Shown piece after piece: positions 52,687-62,282 of a stretch of 64,000 nucleotides of DNA (the first letter of the stretch is position 1; each line of letters starts with the position of its first letter). The translations under genes and the position numbers were made by a program. This stretch comes from Anaerohalosphaera lusitana (GTDB lineage: Bacteria > Planctomycetota > Phycisphaerae > Sedimentisphaerales > Anaerohalosphaeraceae). The notes beneath the pieces were generated by a model that saw nothing but the letters and a program-made list of their open reading frames with translations, had not been told where the DNA came from and did no database searches. The stretch covers positions 2,790,001 to 2,854,000 of the forward strand of contig NZ_CP019791.1 in the NCBI RefSeq assembly GCF_002007645.1. Direction: 5' to 3'.

Positions 52687-55600
52687 TCACATGCTTCCAG
52701 AAGCAAAACCGTCCGGAGCACCGCCGGGACCGATCCAGGACATACCTTTGTATTTCCCCTGGACCTTCTCTCCGCCGCCAAATTCGGCATCAATCCGATG
52801 TTCCCGTTCAAAATTCAAATGAATCCTCGTCACAAGATCTTCAGACGGCACAATGTGAACAACACCGCCCTTTTCTTCAACAGTACAATTATATCCAACC
52901 AGCTCACCATTTTCACGCTCAACAACATGAGCAGTTGTCAAAGCTACCTCTTCGAGACACTTGAATATCTCATGCACCAGGCCGTCAGTTGCGCCAATGT
53001 TCGATTTTGCATAATCGCATGGCGGCGCGAGAAACCAGCCGGCGATCATATCCCTGTAGCCTTCGCCGATGACTTCGTTTACGAACATGCCCTCACCAGG
53101 AGAATCAGGTTTTGGCTTGAAAACACGGGCCTCAACATATGGATCGGCAACAAAACCCCACCGAAGCTTGCCAGTGTCGGGATCGACCACCTGCACACAC
53201 GTGCCGAGCGAATTGTACGTCTGTCTCAGCCAATCCTCTTCACCCGTCAAAAGATACATGTACCATAGACCGTAGGTACGCCAGACCGACCACCCGCAGG
53301 GCGAGTTCATCATGTTAGGCGTGAGCTTGAGGTTGTACTGAGTCTCCCAGAACCGCAGCGTAGCCCCGTTCATCCGGCTGTCAGGTATCAGCAGCTGAGT
53401 CAGGCAGCTATGATCCAGCAGAAGCTCCTTAGCCACTTTTGTATACCTTGCACGCTCCGCCGGGTCAGACTGCATCAATGCGAAGTAGGCCAGCTGCGTC
53501 GCCGAACAGCTTATCATGCCGTCCTCGTACGTCTGCTGACCTTCTGTCTGAACATTCGCACCACGCCGGGCCAAATCGTCAATAGCTCTTTTCGCGGAAT
53601 TATAGTGCCTTTCGTACCTTTCTTTCCACAGTTCACTGTCCAGAGCAAGCTCTTCTTCTACGATGGCAAGCTCTAGCATCGATTTCGCAATATATATTAC
53701 GGACGTGTAGTGAACCCCGCCGCCACTATAATAAGCTCCGTCATCGCCCTGCCTCTTGATAAGATAGTCGGCAAGATTCACCGCAATCTCGAGATCGTCA
53801 AGATTTCCGGTAGCCTGGTAACGGTCTACCATCATGCTCGCGGTCAACGCTGCATTCTGTATCCTTCCAGAGTAATACACAAGATCTGTTTCCTGGTTAT
53901 AGATGAGCGGAAACATCTCCTGGAACTTCTGCTCGCACTTTGCGTCAACTAGTGGGTCCGGGAAGTACTCGCGGGCCAGAAACATTGAGAACAGGCCATA
54001 CCAGCATTCCACCGAAAGTGAAACCTTGGGCGGCTGTGCAACTATATTCTCACGGGCCTTCTTCAGATACCATGACCAGGGACGGCGAACCGAGACCATT
54101 GCCTCTGACACCTTTCCTTGCGGCGTCGAAGCCGTGAGAGTGTACACACCCATTCCGTCGTCTGGCTGATACCTGAATGCGTATGCATTTTTACGATTCA
54201 CGACAGGCACAGACTTGATCATACCACTGGGAGTCTGCACCTTCAACTCAATCGGCTGCGGAGAGTATACATTTCCCTCGACTTTCTCACCCTCGGCCAC
54301 GGTATAATGTTCGATGTCGAACATTGCCCCGCCCGTAGTACTGGCCAGTTGCGGCTTTACATCTTCAAGTGACTCGATCGGCTCCAGGAAGAGCGTCCAC
54401 TCCTTCTGCTCACCTGGCGAAAGCGTATCCAGCTCCTGGGGATGCCTCTCAGGCAAGGGTCCCGGGTTCAGTAAATCGAGTGAAACCGTATAAATCCTGT
54501 GCCTGTGCTGCTCATAATTTATTGTGTAAGATGCGATCGGGTCGGGACTCGACCAGCCAAGGATTCTGCGATCAGGCGTCATTCCGTACCCCCAGAAGTG
54601 CGTCTTTTCGCATCTCAGCAAAGTCGGAAAGTATTTTTCATCCCATTCAGGATAGCTAACCATGTATGAATCCACTCCAAGCCTCAGGCCGGCCCGCAGA
54701 TCGGACAGTTTATCCGTGCCCTTGTTCCTTGCTTTTGCCGTCAGGGCGAGCTTTCCGTCAACGACATTATAATTTAGCTTAAAAGCTATGTTTCCCGATT
54801 CGCCTGCAAAACTGCAGTCTTTCGAATCCGACAGCTGCATCGGGACATCGGCAAGCGTACCATCGACATACATATACCACTGCGGCCCTGCATAACTATC
54901 AGATCGAAAATCAATCTTGCCTGCAGGTGACTGACACGAGATAATCCCATTGTTGTTAAGCGTAAGCTGCCATTCCCCTTGTTGCGTTCTCAGCGGCACA
55001 GAAAACGACAACGTATCACCTTCATATGTTTTACCGTCCGCCAGTATATCCACTCTCCAGTAGTAGGTTGTATTCTCATCTAAACGGCCAACATCATAAG
55101 AAGTTCTCGCATCAACCGCGGATAGCGAGATGCCGTCAACAGTGTTGCCCCGGCTGTCACCAAAATCCGCATCGTCTGCTCTGAAGTATAGCCGGTAACT
55201 TTCAGGCTTAACCCCAGAAGGACGATCCCACCTCAGATCGATGTCTCGATCGACATCAATGGTTCCTCTTGCGGGATAAACCTCTTTAACACCCAGACGT
55301 CCGAACGGTGATTCGCCATCACAGTAGATCCTTATGTTCTCATAATCTACCACGACGGGGTTGTCATCGTGTCCGCCGCGAAACCGAACCGTGTCGGCCT
55401 CAATTGAACTTATCCGCCTGCGAACATCTCCTTTCGACGGCTCACTGCCATACAGGTTTGCATCAACCCATAGATCAGCCACACCTTTACTGCCGTCCAT
55501 CTTAAAAACACAAAGTGTGGTCTTTTGAGTCAGCGGAATATCGGACCCAGTCCTGCCGTCTGCAAATATGCCCCAGGTACCTGCCCCCCATGCCTGCCCA

Positions 55601-55848
55601 AAACCGGCCTTCTGCTCGCTTCCTTGCGTCAGTTCAAGTAAGTTGAAAACGCTTGGCGCGCCAGCCAGGTTGCTGAATGTCACTTGGGCAGCCACATAGT
55701 ATACACCCGAAACTTTTCTCCCAAGTTCGGCTGTAACACTGTAGCTGCCGGTATGACCTTTTGAATCAGGCAGTTCAATTACATCCGCCATCAAGCTTGA
55801 AACTGACATCCAGACAACCGCCGCCGCTAAAACACCATACTTGAGCAT
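52687..55848 (-). CDS. Secreted (alpha/alpha)6 enzyme-like protein with shared N-module (pair B, enzyme)
   Basis: About 1053 aa from ATG 55848 (MLKYGVLAAAV), with AGAGG 5 bases upstream. Signal peptide about 1-22. N-module about 23-290 is shared with the protein at 55971: ADVIELPDSKGHTGSY, VTFSNLAGAP, ENIRIYCDGESPFG and LYFRADDADF. A beta-sandwich region follows (about 300-580), then an all-helical (alpha/alpha)6 region about 590-1000 with repeated helix pairs (LVYYSGRIQNAALTASMM, CSATQLAYFALMQ). It may be a glycoside hydrolase or lyase-like enzyme. I cannot name the family, and there is no dockerin-like end. Confidence 0.65.
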   Translation of the reverse strand: MLKYGVLAAAVVWMSVSSLMADVIELPDSKGHTGSYSVTAELGRKVSGVYYVAAQVTFSNLAGAPSVFNLLELTQGSEQKAGFGQAWGAGTWGIFADGRTGSDIPLTQKTTLCVFKMDGSKGVADLWVDANLYGSEPSKGDVRRRISSIEADTVRFRGGHDDNPVVVDYENIRIYCDGESPFGRLGVKEVYPARGTIDVDRDIDLRWDRPSGVKPESYRLYFRADDADFGDSRGNTVDGISLSAVDARTSYDVGRLDENTTYYWRVDILADGKTYEGDTLSFSVPLRTQQGEWQLTLNNNGIISCQSPAGKIDFRSDSYAGPQWYMYVDGTLADVPMQLSDSKDCSFAGESGNIAFKLNYNVVDGKLALTAKARNKGTDKLSDLRAGLRLGVDSYMVSYPEWDEKYFPTLLRCEKTHFWGYGMTPDRRILGWSSPDPIASYTINYEQHRHRIYTVSLDLLNPGPLPERHPQELDTLSPGEQKEWTLFLEPIESLEDVKPQLASTTGGAMFDIEHYTVAEGEKVEGNVYSPQPIELKVQTPSGMIKSVPVVNRKNAYAFRYQPDDGMGVYTLTASTPQGKVSEAMVSVRRPWSWYLKKARENIVAQPPKVSLSVECWYGLFSMFLAREYFPDPLVDAKCEQKFQEMFPLIYNQETDLVYYSGRIQNAALTASMMVDRYQATGNLDDLEIAVNLADYLIKRQGDDGAYYSGGGVHYTSVIYIAKSMLELAIVEEELALDSELWKERYERHYNSAKRAIDDLARRGANVQTEGQQTYEDGMISCSATQLAYFALMQSDPAERARYTKVAKELLLDHSCLTQLLIPDSRMNGATLRFWETQYNLKLTPNMMNSPCGWSVWRTYGLWYMYLLTGEEDWLRQTYNSLGTCVQVVDPDTGKLRWGFVADPYVEARVFKPKPDSPGEGMFVNEVIGEGYRDMIAGWFLAPPCDYAKSNIGATDGLVHEIFKCLEEVALTTAHVVERENGELVGYNCTVEEKGGVVHIVPSEDLVTRIHLNFEREHRIDAEFGGGEKVQGKYKGMSWIGPGGAPDGFASGSM

Positions 55849-55888
55849 CCGTACCTCTTTCCAATCAGGTTCCAAAAAACTTTAGATA

Positions 55889-55929
55889 TAGCTAAAGACC
55901 AGCCGACAATGCGAACCGGCCTTTAGCTA
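55889..55929 (-). terminator. Stem-loop between the two pair B genes
   Basis: TAGCTAAAG (55889-55897) pairs with CTTTAGCTA (55921-55929), and inside GCCG (55902-55905) pairs with CGGC (55917-55920). It sits 42 bases after the end of the gene at 55971. No strong T-run follows on the minus strand, so it may be an RNA-stabilising hairpin instead of a terminator. Confidence 0.5.
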
Positions 55930-55970
55930 AGAAGAGTGTGAATTTTACTAACTAGATACTGCACCAGCCC

Positions 55971-57899
55971 TTAGAGACCAGGATACAGTCCAGTGCTTAG
56001 CCAGCCCTGCGCAAACGCTGCAAAATCAGCCATATCCACTTTGCAGTCGCCGTTGAAGTCGTATTCGCTTGCGTATTCGTACAGACAAATCTGCTCACCC
56101 GTGACGTCATAATATTGCTGAGCGATTTCCTCAGGCGTCAGCACCTTCGACCATATCTGAACATCGTCCATCAGTCCATTATAGCCAAGATCAAGGACTC
56201 CATCGCTAGCATCCTCCATCTCGCCACCAATGGTGAGCATGCTTGTGTTATTGCCGGTAGGCACCGAATCGCTTGCTGCTGATAAAACGCCATCCGTGTA
56301 AATCTTCACCTGACCAGCCTGTGGATCATACTGGCCAACCACAAAGTGCCACTGCCCATCAGTGATCTCGGGACCAAAAACGAACGTGCCGTCAGCACGC
56401 ATCATAGACCCAGTAAATGTCTTGCGAAGGAACCAGAATTCCGGTGTACTTGCTGCATTTTTACCGACAATCGCTGTGTACTCATCTGTAAAGTCAGTCT
56501 TGACCCATGCACAAACAGTCATACCCTGAGGATAGAAATTGAACTTGTCTTCAGAACCTGCTATCTGAACGAGTCCGGCTCCGTTCAGATTGTCAAAACT
56601 CAAAGCGTAACTGCCTTGGATCGCATTCTGTCCATCATAAGTCATGCCCGTGCCGATGGCATCTGCAACGTTAGGATCGTAAACGGTACCAGGCCAGGTC
56701 TCAAAGCTTCCATTAGTGTCGTTGAGATTATTCTCAAATTCATAACGTGCTACAAGACGCTCGGTCATCAAAAGCGCGGTGCCGGTTGCAGTTGCATCGA
56801 TGCCGTCAACGTATGCAAAATACCAGCCTTCATCCTCCTGCTGTACGTTTGTTAATGTAAGCGTAGCGGACGTCTGACCGGTCAAAGCTGTATCCGTACT
56901 CGTGTCCGCTACCGGATCGTCGGACTTGTACCACTGGTAGCCAGTTGCATTCAGGGCTGATACGGTAAATGTGGCATCCGCTCCTGCAGCAACCGTAGAG
57001 CCTGCCGGGTCCTGTTCTATAACTACCGACTGCGGAACAGTGGTAAAACTCAGGACATCGCCCTCATAAGTAACGCCTCCGGCGACGATGTCCACCTTCC
57101 AGTAATATGTGGCACCGTAATCCAGGACGCCGACATCATAGGAGGTTGTCGGATCAACCGGCGCAACCGATGCTCCGTCAACGATATTCGTCGCAGTATC
57201 GGCAAAATTAGGATCATCTGCCCTGAAATAAAGCTGGTAATCTTCAGGCGTAACAGTAACGGGAGCCTCCCAGCTAAGGTCAATATCCCTGTCTACATCT
57301 ATCGCACCTTTGGCCGGAATGGCATTCATTACACCCACCTTGCCAAACGGCGATTCACCATTGTAATAAATCTCAATATTCCGAACATCCATCACAACGG
57401 GATTGCCCGCGTTTCCGCCGCGGAAACGTATGGCATTTGCCTCGCTTGAACTTATACCCCTGCTCACATCAGCAGTCGCTGGTTCCGTATCGTACAAGTT
57501 TGGATTGATCCAAAGACTAGAAGTTCCGCTTGTACCATCCATCTTGTAGACGCACAATGTAGGGACACCGTCCTGCAGGGGAATACTAGAGACTGTTTTA
57601 CCTCCTGCGTAAATGCACCATGTAGTGGCGGCCCAAGCCTGACCGAAGCTTCCTGAAATACTGCCGCCGTTCATCACCTCGACCATGTTGTAAACGGCAG
57701 GAGCCCCTTCCAGATTACTATACGTCACTTCGGCTACGACATAATAGACGCCTGAAATTGAAGTTTCCAGGTCGCTCGACACATTGTACGCATCTGTATG
57801 CCCCGTCGAATCAGGAACCTGGATAACATCCGCCATTGATGCCGCTGCCAACGCCAGAACCATACATGAACTAAATAACCTCCAACTCAACTTCATCAT
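55971..57899 (-). CDS. Secreted N-module/Fn3/Ig/LamG/dockerin-like protein (pair B, non-catalytic)
   Basis: About 642 aa from ATG 57899, with AAGGAAGG just upstream. Signal peptide about 1-23 (ending SMA). N-module about 24-290 closely follows that of the enzyme at 52687 (ADVIQVPDSTGHTDAY, VTYSNLEGAP, NIEIYYNGESPFG, LYFRADDPNF). Then Ig-like about 295-375 (QQEDEGWYFAYVDG), LamG about 380-580, and a dockerin-like end DFNGDCKVDMADFAAFAQG followed by WL. Mirrors the protein at 32418 in domain order. It is downstream of the pseudopilin at 57930 by 30 bases. Confidence 0.8.
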   Translation of the reverse strand: MMKLSWRLFSSCMVLALAAASMADVIQVPDSTGHTDAYNVSSDLETSISGVYYVVAEVTYSNLEGAPAVYNMVEVMNGGSISGSFGQAWAATTWCIYAGGKTVSSIPLQDGVPTLCVYKMDGTSGTSSLWINPNLYDTEPATADVSRGISSSEANAIRFRGGNAGNPVVMDVRNIEIYYNGESPFGKVGVMNAIPAKGAIDVDRDIDLSWEAPVTVTPEDYQLYFRADDPNFADTATNIVDGASVAPVDPTTSYDVGVLDYGATYYWKVDIVAGGVTYEGDVLSFTTVPQSVVIEQDPAGSTVAAGADATFTVSALNATGYQWYKSDDPVADTSTDTALTGQTSATLTLTNVQQEDEGWYFAYVDGIDATATGTALLMTERLVARYEFENNLNDTNGSFETWPGTVYDPNVADAIGTGMTYDGQNAIQGSYALSFDNLNGAGLVQIAGSEDKFNFYPQGMTVCAWVKTDFTDEYTAIVGKNAASTPEFWFLRKTFTGSMMRADGTFVFGPEITDGQWHFVVGQYDPQAGQVKIYTDGVLSAASDSVPTGNNTSMLTIGGEMEDASDGVLDLGYNGLMDDVQIWSKVLTPEEIAQQYYDVTGEQICLYEYASEYDFNGDCKVDMADFAAFAQGWLSTGLYPGL

Positions 57900-57929
57900 A
57901 CACCTTCCTTTCAATAAACAGATTCTTTG

Positions 57930-58709
57930 CTATTCTCTTCCTGTCGGAAGCACAATATCATAATTGGGCTTGCTCAACTGATTCCACTTGAGCACCCAAA
58001 GGTCCTCAAGGTCAACGGTTTCAACACTGCCGCCAGTCATCGCAACATTGATTGCCATACCATGCCTGTCGATGCAGAAACGCCCCATGCCATAGCCCAT
58101 ACTTCCGGGAAATCTAGTATTGATGTTTTCACCGCCGTACCCGCCCCCATAAACATCCAGCGGAACCTGGTCATCACCATCTGGATGCCCGTCGGGCCAG
58201 GTGGAATCTGCAAAGGTCGGCAAGCCGCCTCGCAATGAGCTGAAATTTTGAAAACGCCTCTCAGCTGAAAACCCCCTCAGACTGCCGCTCATCACCCAGA
58301 AATTGATTCCATAACTGCCCTTCACCGAGCCCTGAAAGACCCAGCCATTCTTGTCCGTTCCAGGAATGTAAGTTCCGTTGTCCGGACTTACTTTAGTACT
58401 GGGACAAGTCAAAATTTCCATTTTCTCCTCATAGGGATCATCCCCGGCAAGATACGGTGCCAGCCCTACAAACCAGAATCCATCCGGGTCTGCTCCGTAA
58501 CTTGCACCGAAATCCGGTGCCTTGCCATTGTTTTCACCCGCGTATGTCTGCAGTGCTATCGCCATTTGCCGCAACTGCGATTTACATACAACGGATTTTG
58601 CCTTCTCCTTGACCATCCCCAAAGCCGGCATCATAATTGCAAGAAGCAGTGCAATGATTGATATTACCACCAGCAATTCTATCAGTGTAAATGCTCTCTT
58701 TACCCGCAT
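57930..58709 (-). CDS. Prepilin-type (H-X9-DG) pseudopilin, pair B
   Basis: 259 aa from ATG 58709 (MRVKRAFTLIELLVVISII), with GGGAG 6 bases upstream. The prepilin cleavage leader, Glu +5 and hydrophobic helix are present, then a globular part with NVAMTGGSVETVDLEDLW near the end, as in H-X9-DG proteins. Similar to the pseudopilin at 38394 across the first 60 residues and in overall layout. It lies 30 bases downstream of the FecR gene, so the sigma-FecR pair probably controls it. No pilus machinery is nearby. Confidence 0.87.
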   Translation of the reverse strand: MRVKRAFTLIELLVVISIIALLLAIMMPALGMVKEKAKSVVCKSQLRQMAIALQTYAGENNGKAPDFGASYGADPDGFWFVGLAPYLAGDDPYEEKMEILTCPSTKVSPDNGTYIPGTDKNGWVFQGSVKGSYGINFWVMSGSLRGFSAERRFQNFSSLRGGLPTFADSTWPDGHPDGDDQVPLDVYGGGYGGENINTRFPGSMGYGMGRFCIDRHGMAINVAMTGGSVETVDLEDLWVLKWNQLSKPNYDIVLPTGRE

Positions 58710-58739
58710 ACTATACTCCCTCATTATTTCCCAGACAGT

Positions 58740-60404
58740 CTACTCAGTCGCTTGCTCGAGAATCAGCCTGGGTTCAGCAAACATTGAACTGTTCGACATC
58801 CCGAAGCTCTCATAGCTCGTTATAAGCGTGAGGAAACGATTCTCATCCGTAAGTTCCACTTCAAATTTCGCTGGTCCCGAACCGCCGCTGATGTGCTTAC
58901 TTACTACCTTCTTCTCACCATCCACCAAAACGTAGAAGTTAGCGGAAATCTTTTCTACGCTAAGATCGGACTCGGAAACACCAGCCACACTTGAAAATCG
59001 TGTAATCCGCAAACCCGGCACACGACTTCTTATTTTTTCAAGATCAAACGTTATACCCTTGTTCCTTCGCATCATGATCAACGAATCTTTTTTCGCATAC
59101 TTAAGGCCACCGAGAATCGGTTCGATCGAACCTGTCGAGGCATCATAGTTTGCGATAGCTGCCCCAAAATTACCTGGAGCCACTTTGGAAGTTATATCGA
59201 ACGTGTGCCCATGCGATGAAACTTGCATTGTTTCCGTATCTGTGGGTATGAACACACCGTCTATGAAATCGACAGTACTCACTTCTTTGTACTTGTAATC
59301 ATAACCGCTTTTGGCCAGAGATTCGGGCGGCATTACTTTCTCGTGGAACACTCCCGTCCTGACACTGATACCTGCATTCTTTTTGCCGCTGCCGAATCCG
59401 TTTCCGCCACCCACAATGTCAGCGAGATCCAGGCTCTGCCCACGCCAAACAAAGCCAGCCTTAGATTCTATGTCGCGCACGAATGCTTCGTTTTTAAGTG
59501 AAACATCAGATACCGTCCCCATAGCATCAACGCTTTTGGCCTGACCAGCCGCCACGTTTATGCCTTTCCTCTTTTTACCTTTACCACCAGGTATCAACGA
59601 AGCCTTGCCTTTGATCATGTGAATATCCGAGGTCCCGTCCACATCCACTTTGACCCCAAACTCAGTGCCCAGATCTACAATCTTGCTTGAAGGCGTATCC
59701 ACCGTAAAACCCGTGGCATGAAGGGGCACCTGCGAATATAGCCGTCCATAATTCAGTGACATACTTTCGCCGGTCTTGAGCTCGATTTCAGCTGGAGCTT
59801 CTAAGACCACCACTGCCCCGTAGTCGAATTCAATCTTCGCAATTCCTTTTTCAAGCCGCAACGGCCCGGACTGATTGTAAAGCAGTGAACCCGATTCCAT
59901 AGAACCATCTGCTGAAGACCACTTCGCATCCACACTGTCGACTAACATTGCTACGAATTCCCGCGGGTAGGGACGGATATTGATCCAAATCACAGCCAGC
60001 AAGACAGCCGCAACCGAAATCATCGCAGTCAATACCGCCAGTTTGCTCACTTCGCGGGTGGTCGGCTTTACTCTCAAAGCACTAGTGTGAATCTGTTGGA
60101 TAGAATCCTCACATGGCCTTTCTACCTCAACCTCCGGGGCCACTTTTTCTTCATGCGCAAGTGCTCTCCAAAGATCAAGATCTATAGCCCCACGAGTTGG
60201 CAACTCAGCTTCGACATGCCCGAGCTTGCGAACATGCCTGAGAGCCAAATTGACCTGCAAGAGCTCAAAGTAATACTCTTCAGCATCCCGATCGCTACTG
60301 AGAATCTGCTCCAGTCGCGCTGTAGACTGTGCATCACCCTCATCTTCGAGAAGCCTGAGTACAAGCAGTCGTATTTCGCGAAGTTTTTCGTCATTCGCAC
60401 TCAT
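58740..60404 (-). CDS. FecR domain protein, probable membrane anti-sigma regulator
   Basis: 554 aa from ATG 60404. The cytoplasmic N-terminus (about 1-115) is helical like anti-sigma domains (LREIRLLVLRLLEDE); a single membrane helix runs at about 121-142 (LAVLTAMISVAAVLLAVIW). The periplasmic part has a FecR domain at about 165-300 (VVVLEAPAEIELKTGESMSL, then STPSSKIVDLGTEFGV written here in part: SKIVDLGTEFGV), and a C-terminal region unlike classic FecR, probably a sensing or carbohydrate-binding domain. The ATG overlaps the sigma factor stop by one base (TAATG), so the two are translationally coupled. It probably holds the sigma factor and releases it on a surface signal. Confidence 0.85.
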   Translation of the reverse strand: MSANDEKLREIRLLVLRLLEDEGDAQSTARLEQILSSDRDAEEYYFELLQVNLALRHVRKLGHVEAELPTRGAIDLDLWRALAHEEKVAPEVEVERPCEDSIQQIHTSALRVKPTTREVSKLAVLTAMISVAAVLLAVIWINIRPYPREFVAMLVDSVDAKWSSADGSMESGSLLYNQSGPLRLEKGIAKIEFDYGAVVVLEAPAEIELKTGESMSLNYGRLYSQVPLHATGFTVDTPSSKIVDLGTEFGVKVDVDGTSDIHMIKGKASLIPGGKGKKRKGINVAAGQAKSVDAMGTVSDVSLKNEAFVRDIESKAGFVWRGQSLDLADIVGGGNGFGSGKKNAGISVRTGVFHEKVMPPESLAKSGYDYKYKEVSTVDFIDGVFIPTDTETMQVSSHGHTFDITSKVAPGNFGAAIANYDASTGSIEPILGGLKYAKKDSLIMMRRNKGITFDLEKIRSRVPGLRITRFSSVAGVSESDLSVEKISANFYVLVDGEKKVVSKHISGGSGPAKFEVELTDENRFLTLITSYESFGMSNSSMFAEPRLILEQATE

Positions 60405-60949
60405 TAGAGCTCCTCCTGCGCAAGTGACCGCCTGACACATCTGACTAAAAGGTCCTGAATTCGTGAAAGGTTGTAATACACGTTTCTTACGCCAGTGTTA
60501 AGTCTTTCGGCAATATTCCTGGCCCGAAGATTTTGCCAATACCGCAGTTCAATAAGCTCTCTGTCGCCCTTCTCGAGCTTCTTTACACATTCTAGGAGTT
60601 TCTCGGTCCTCTTGTTTGTCAGATCCAGTCTGGCTGGCGCTCTATCCTTCAGTTCGAACAAGAACTTATCGCTGAATTTGACTTTGGAATCTCGCTTGCG
60701 GTCTCTTCGAAATGTCAGAACCTGGTAATAGGCTATTGTCGTGCTCCAGGCTAGAAAGTCGCTGCCCTGCTCAAATCTGTCAAAATTCTTCCACATAGCC
60801 ATGGATGTTTCCTGCATAATCTCATCTGCCTCAGTATAGTTGACTACCATACTTAGAATATAGGCGTATATCTGCGACTGATGAGCAGCAAGCAGCTTAA
60901 TGTATTCCTGCGTTCTCAGATTTTCAGACTTAGGACCCAAAGCTCGCAT
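60404..60949 (-). CDS. ECF RNA polymerase sigma factor
   Basis: A 181-aa extracytoplasmic-function sigma factor of the planctomycete/verrucomicrobial type. Region 2 at about 20-95 (EADEIMQETSMAMWKNF) melts the -10; region 4 at about 120-175 (LRARNIAERLNTGVRNVYYN) reads the -35. The stop overlaps the start of the FecR gene. This arrangement (sigma, FecR, pseudopilin, Ig-LamG protein) suggests a signal-responsive regulon for the pair B genes. Its target promoter is not identified. Confidence 0.88.
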   Translation of the reverse strand: MRALGPKSENLRTQEYIKLLAAHQSQIYAYILSMVVNYTEADEIMQETSMAMWKNFDRFEQGSDFLAWSTTIAYYQVLTFRRDRKRDSKVKFSDKFLFELKDRAPARLDLTNKRTEKLLECVKKLEKGDRELIELRYWQNLRARNIAERLNTGVRNVYYNLSRIQDLLVRCVRRSLAQEEL

Positions 60950-61383
60950 CCAAATAGATTACACAATAACCGGGCACTTCAGTAAAGTAGTCCGCTTATT
61001 AGGCATTTATGAAAAGAAAAAAACAAAAAATTTCAGATTAGCTACTAAATATAGAATTTAGCGACCCTCACCAGGATTTATTTTTTGGCAATCCGCAGGT
61101 CTGTTATTTTTTCAATTCTTATTACTCCATCAATTCCTAAGTATCGCCAATATACCAACACGAAACAAGTCGATATAGCCCAACTCTATGTGGAAATTGT
61201 GTAATAACATGTCAATACTGTGGCACCTCAAAAACATCCTTTCGAATGTCAGACCCAGAGTAAAAGCAAAGGATTGACCGTTGAAGTGTATTAGCTAAGA
61301 CTTTACCTGGTACTAACTATGATTTATGTTATGATTAACAGAGGCCATTTCTCGGGGTAAATAATCTTTTTTACATCCTTGTT
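60950..61383. other. Intergenic region before the sigma factor, without recognisable gene
   Basis: AT-rich stretch of about 430 bases. It must contain the promoter of the minus-strand sigma gene, but I could not assign clear boxes. No RNA gene or repeat is seen. Confidence 0.4.
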
Positions 61384-61815
61384 TCATCTGTTCGACTGTC
61401 TTTTTGCCCAGATGCTTCTGTAAAATTCTTTGAGAAGCTTCGGATAGGTCCGAACTCGTGGAAGGAAGCTCCACGCTCCGCTGCTGGGCGCGTCTTCGGG
61501 CCTGACATCCGCGACATCGATATGGTCGAAGACCCACTGGACAACCGCTCTAGCTGTGACGTTCGGCTTAGCGGCGAAAGTCTCTCGCCTAATGCCGTCC
61601 CCGCTATCCATGCCAGCACCATCGCCAGAGTCACAACCGCCACAGTTATCAGCCACGGGTACCGACTCAAAGTCCGGCTCAAACTCTCGACGAGCTTTTG
61701 CCCATGCCTCTTTAGGGCTAAGCCCATCTCGTTTAAGTCCTTCACGAAGTTTGATAAATTCATCCCAGCGACCTTCACTCTTTAACCGTTTTTTGAATTG
61801 TTCTTTTGTTTCCAT
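61384..61815 (-). CDS. Unrecognised 143-aa protein of a mobile or accessory region
   Basis: Starts METKEQFKKRLKSEGRWDEF and has a charged helical N-terminus (LKRDGLSPKEAWAKARREFE). A short Gly/Asp-rich linker (CGGCDSGDGAG) separates it from a second helical part ending YRSIWAKRQSNR. The two overlapping readings in other frames are less protein-like. It lies 470 bases upstream of a serine recombinase on the other strand. I do not assign a function. Confidence 0.55.
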   Translation of the reverse strand: METKEQFKKRLKSEGRWDEFIKLREGLKRDGLSPKEAWAKARREFEPDFESVPVADNCGGCDSGDGAGMDSGDGIRRETFAAKPNVTARAVVQWVFDHIDVADVRPEDAPSSGAWSFLPRVRTYPKLLKEFYRSIWAKRQSNR

Positions 61816-61908
61816 AACGCAATTTTTTACGGCACGAAAGATTTGGTCAAACCGCCTGAAAAACTTTTTTTGAAAATTGGTATCGCGGCTTTCGACCTAA
61901 GTAGGAGT

Positions 61909-62006
61909 CCCGGCGGCAAGCCGGGCGGGGGTGTGGTTCGGATCTGAGTCGGCAGGAGTCCCACGACGAAAAAATTATCTGCTATTCCTCGCGCGTGGCG
62001 CGCGAG
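61909..62006. repeat. Two stem-loops upstream of the recombinase
   Basis: CCCGGC (61909-61914) pairs with GCCGGG (61920-61925), and CTCGCGCG (61988-61995) pairs perfectly with CGCGCGAG (61999-62006). They sit in a 467-base region (61816-62282) without a supportable gene. They could be protein-binding or recombination sites near the recombinase. Confidence 0.45.
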
Positions 62007-62282
62007 AACGGCCAAGTATTTCGCAGTGTCATCGCCCTGGCTCTCCGCTGACCTGCGACAACAACGGCCAACAGATGGTGTGATGGGAACCCACCACGCC
62101 AAAACGACCTGATCGACCGACCGAAAGACCAAATACAAACCGTCATCACCTCGCGCGCGTGAGCCAGCAACCCGCCGACTTGAGTTAACACAAGACATGG
62201 CCACAACAGAGAAGCATAAAAAGATCGTCTTTTTACATGTTAGCTATTGCCGCTCTCGATGCATTCTGTTACACTTACAGGC

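Noticed and set aside
61827-62204. Minus-strand open frame upstream of the recombinase
   Set aside because: It runs through two perfect stem-loops and has low-complexity Pro/Arg/Gly composition; no start site or family is seen.
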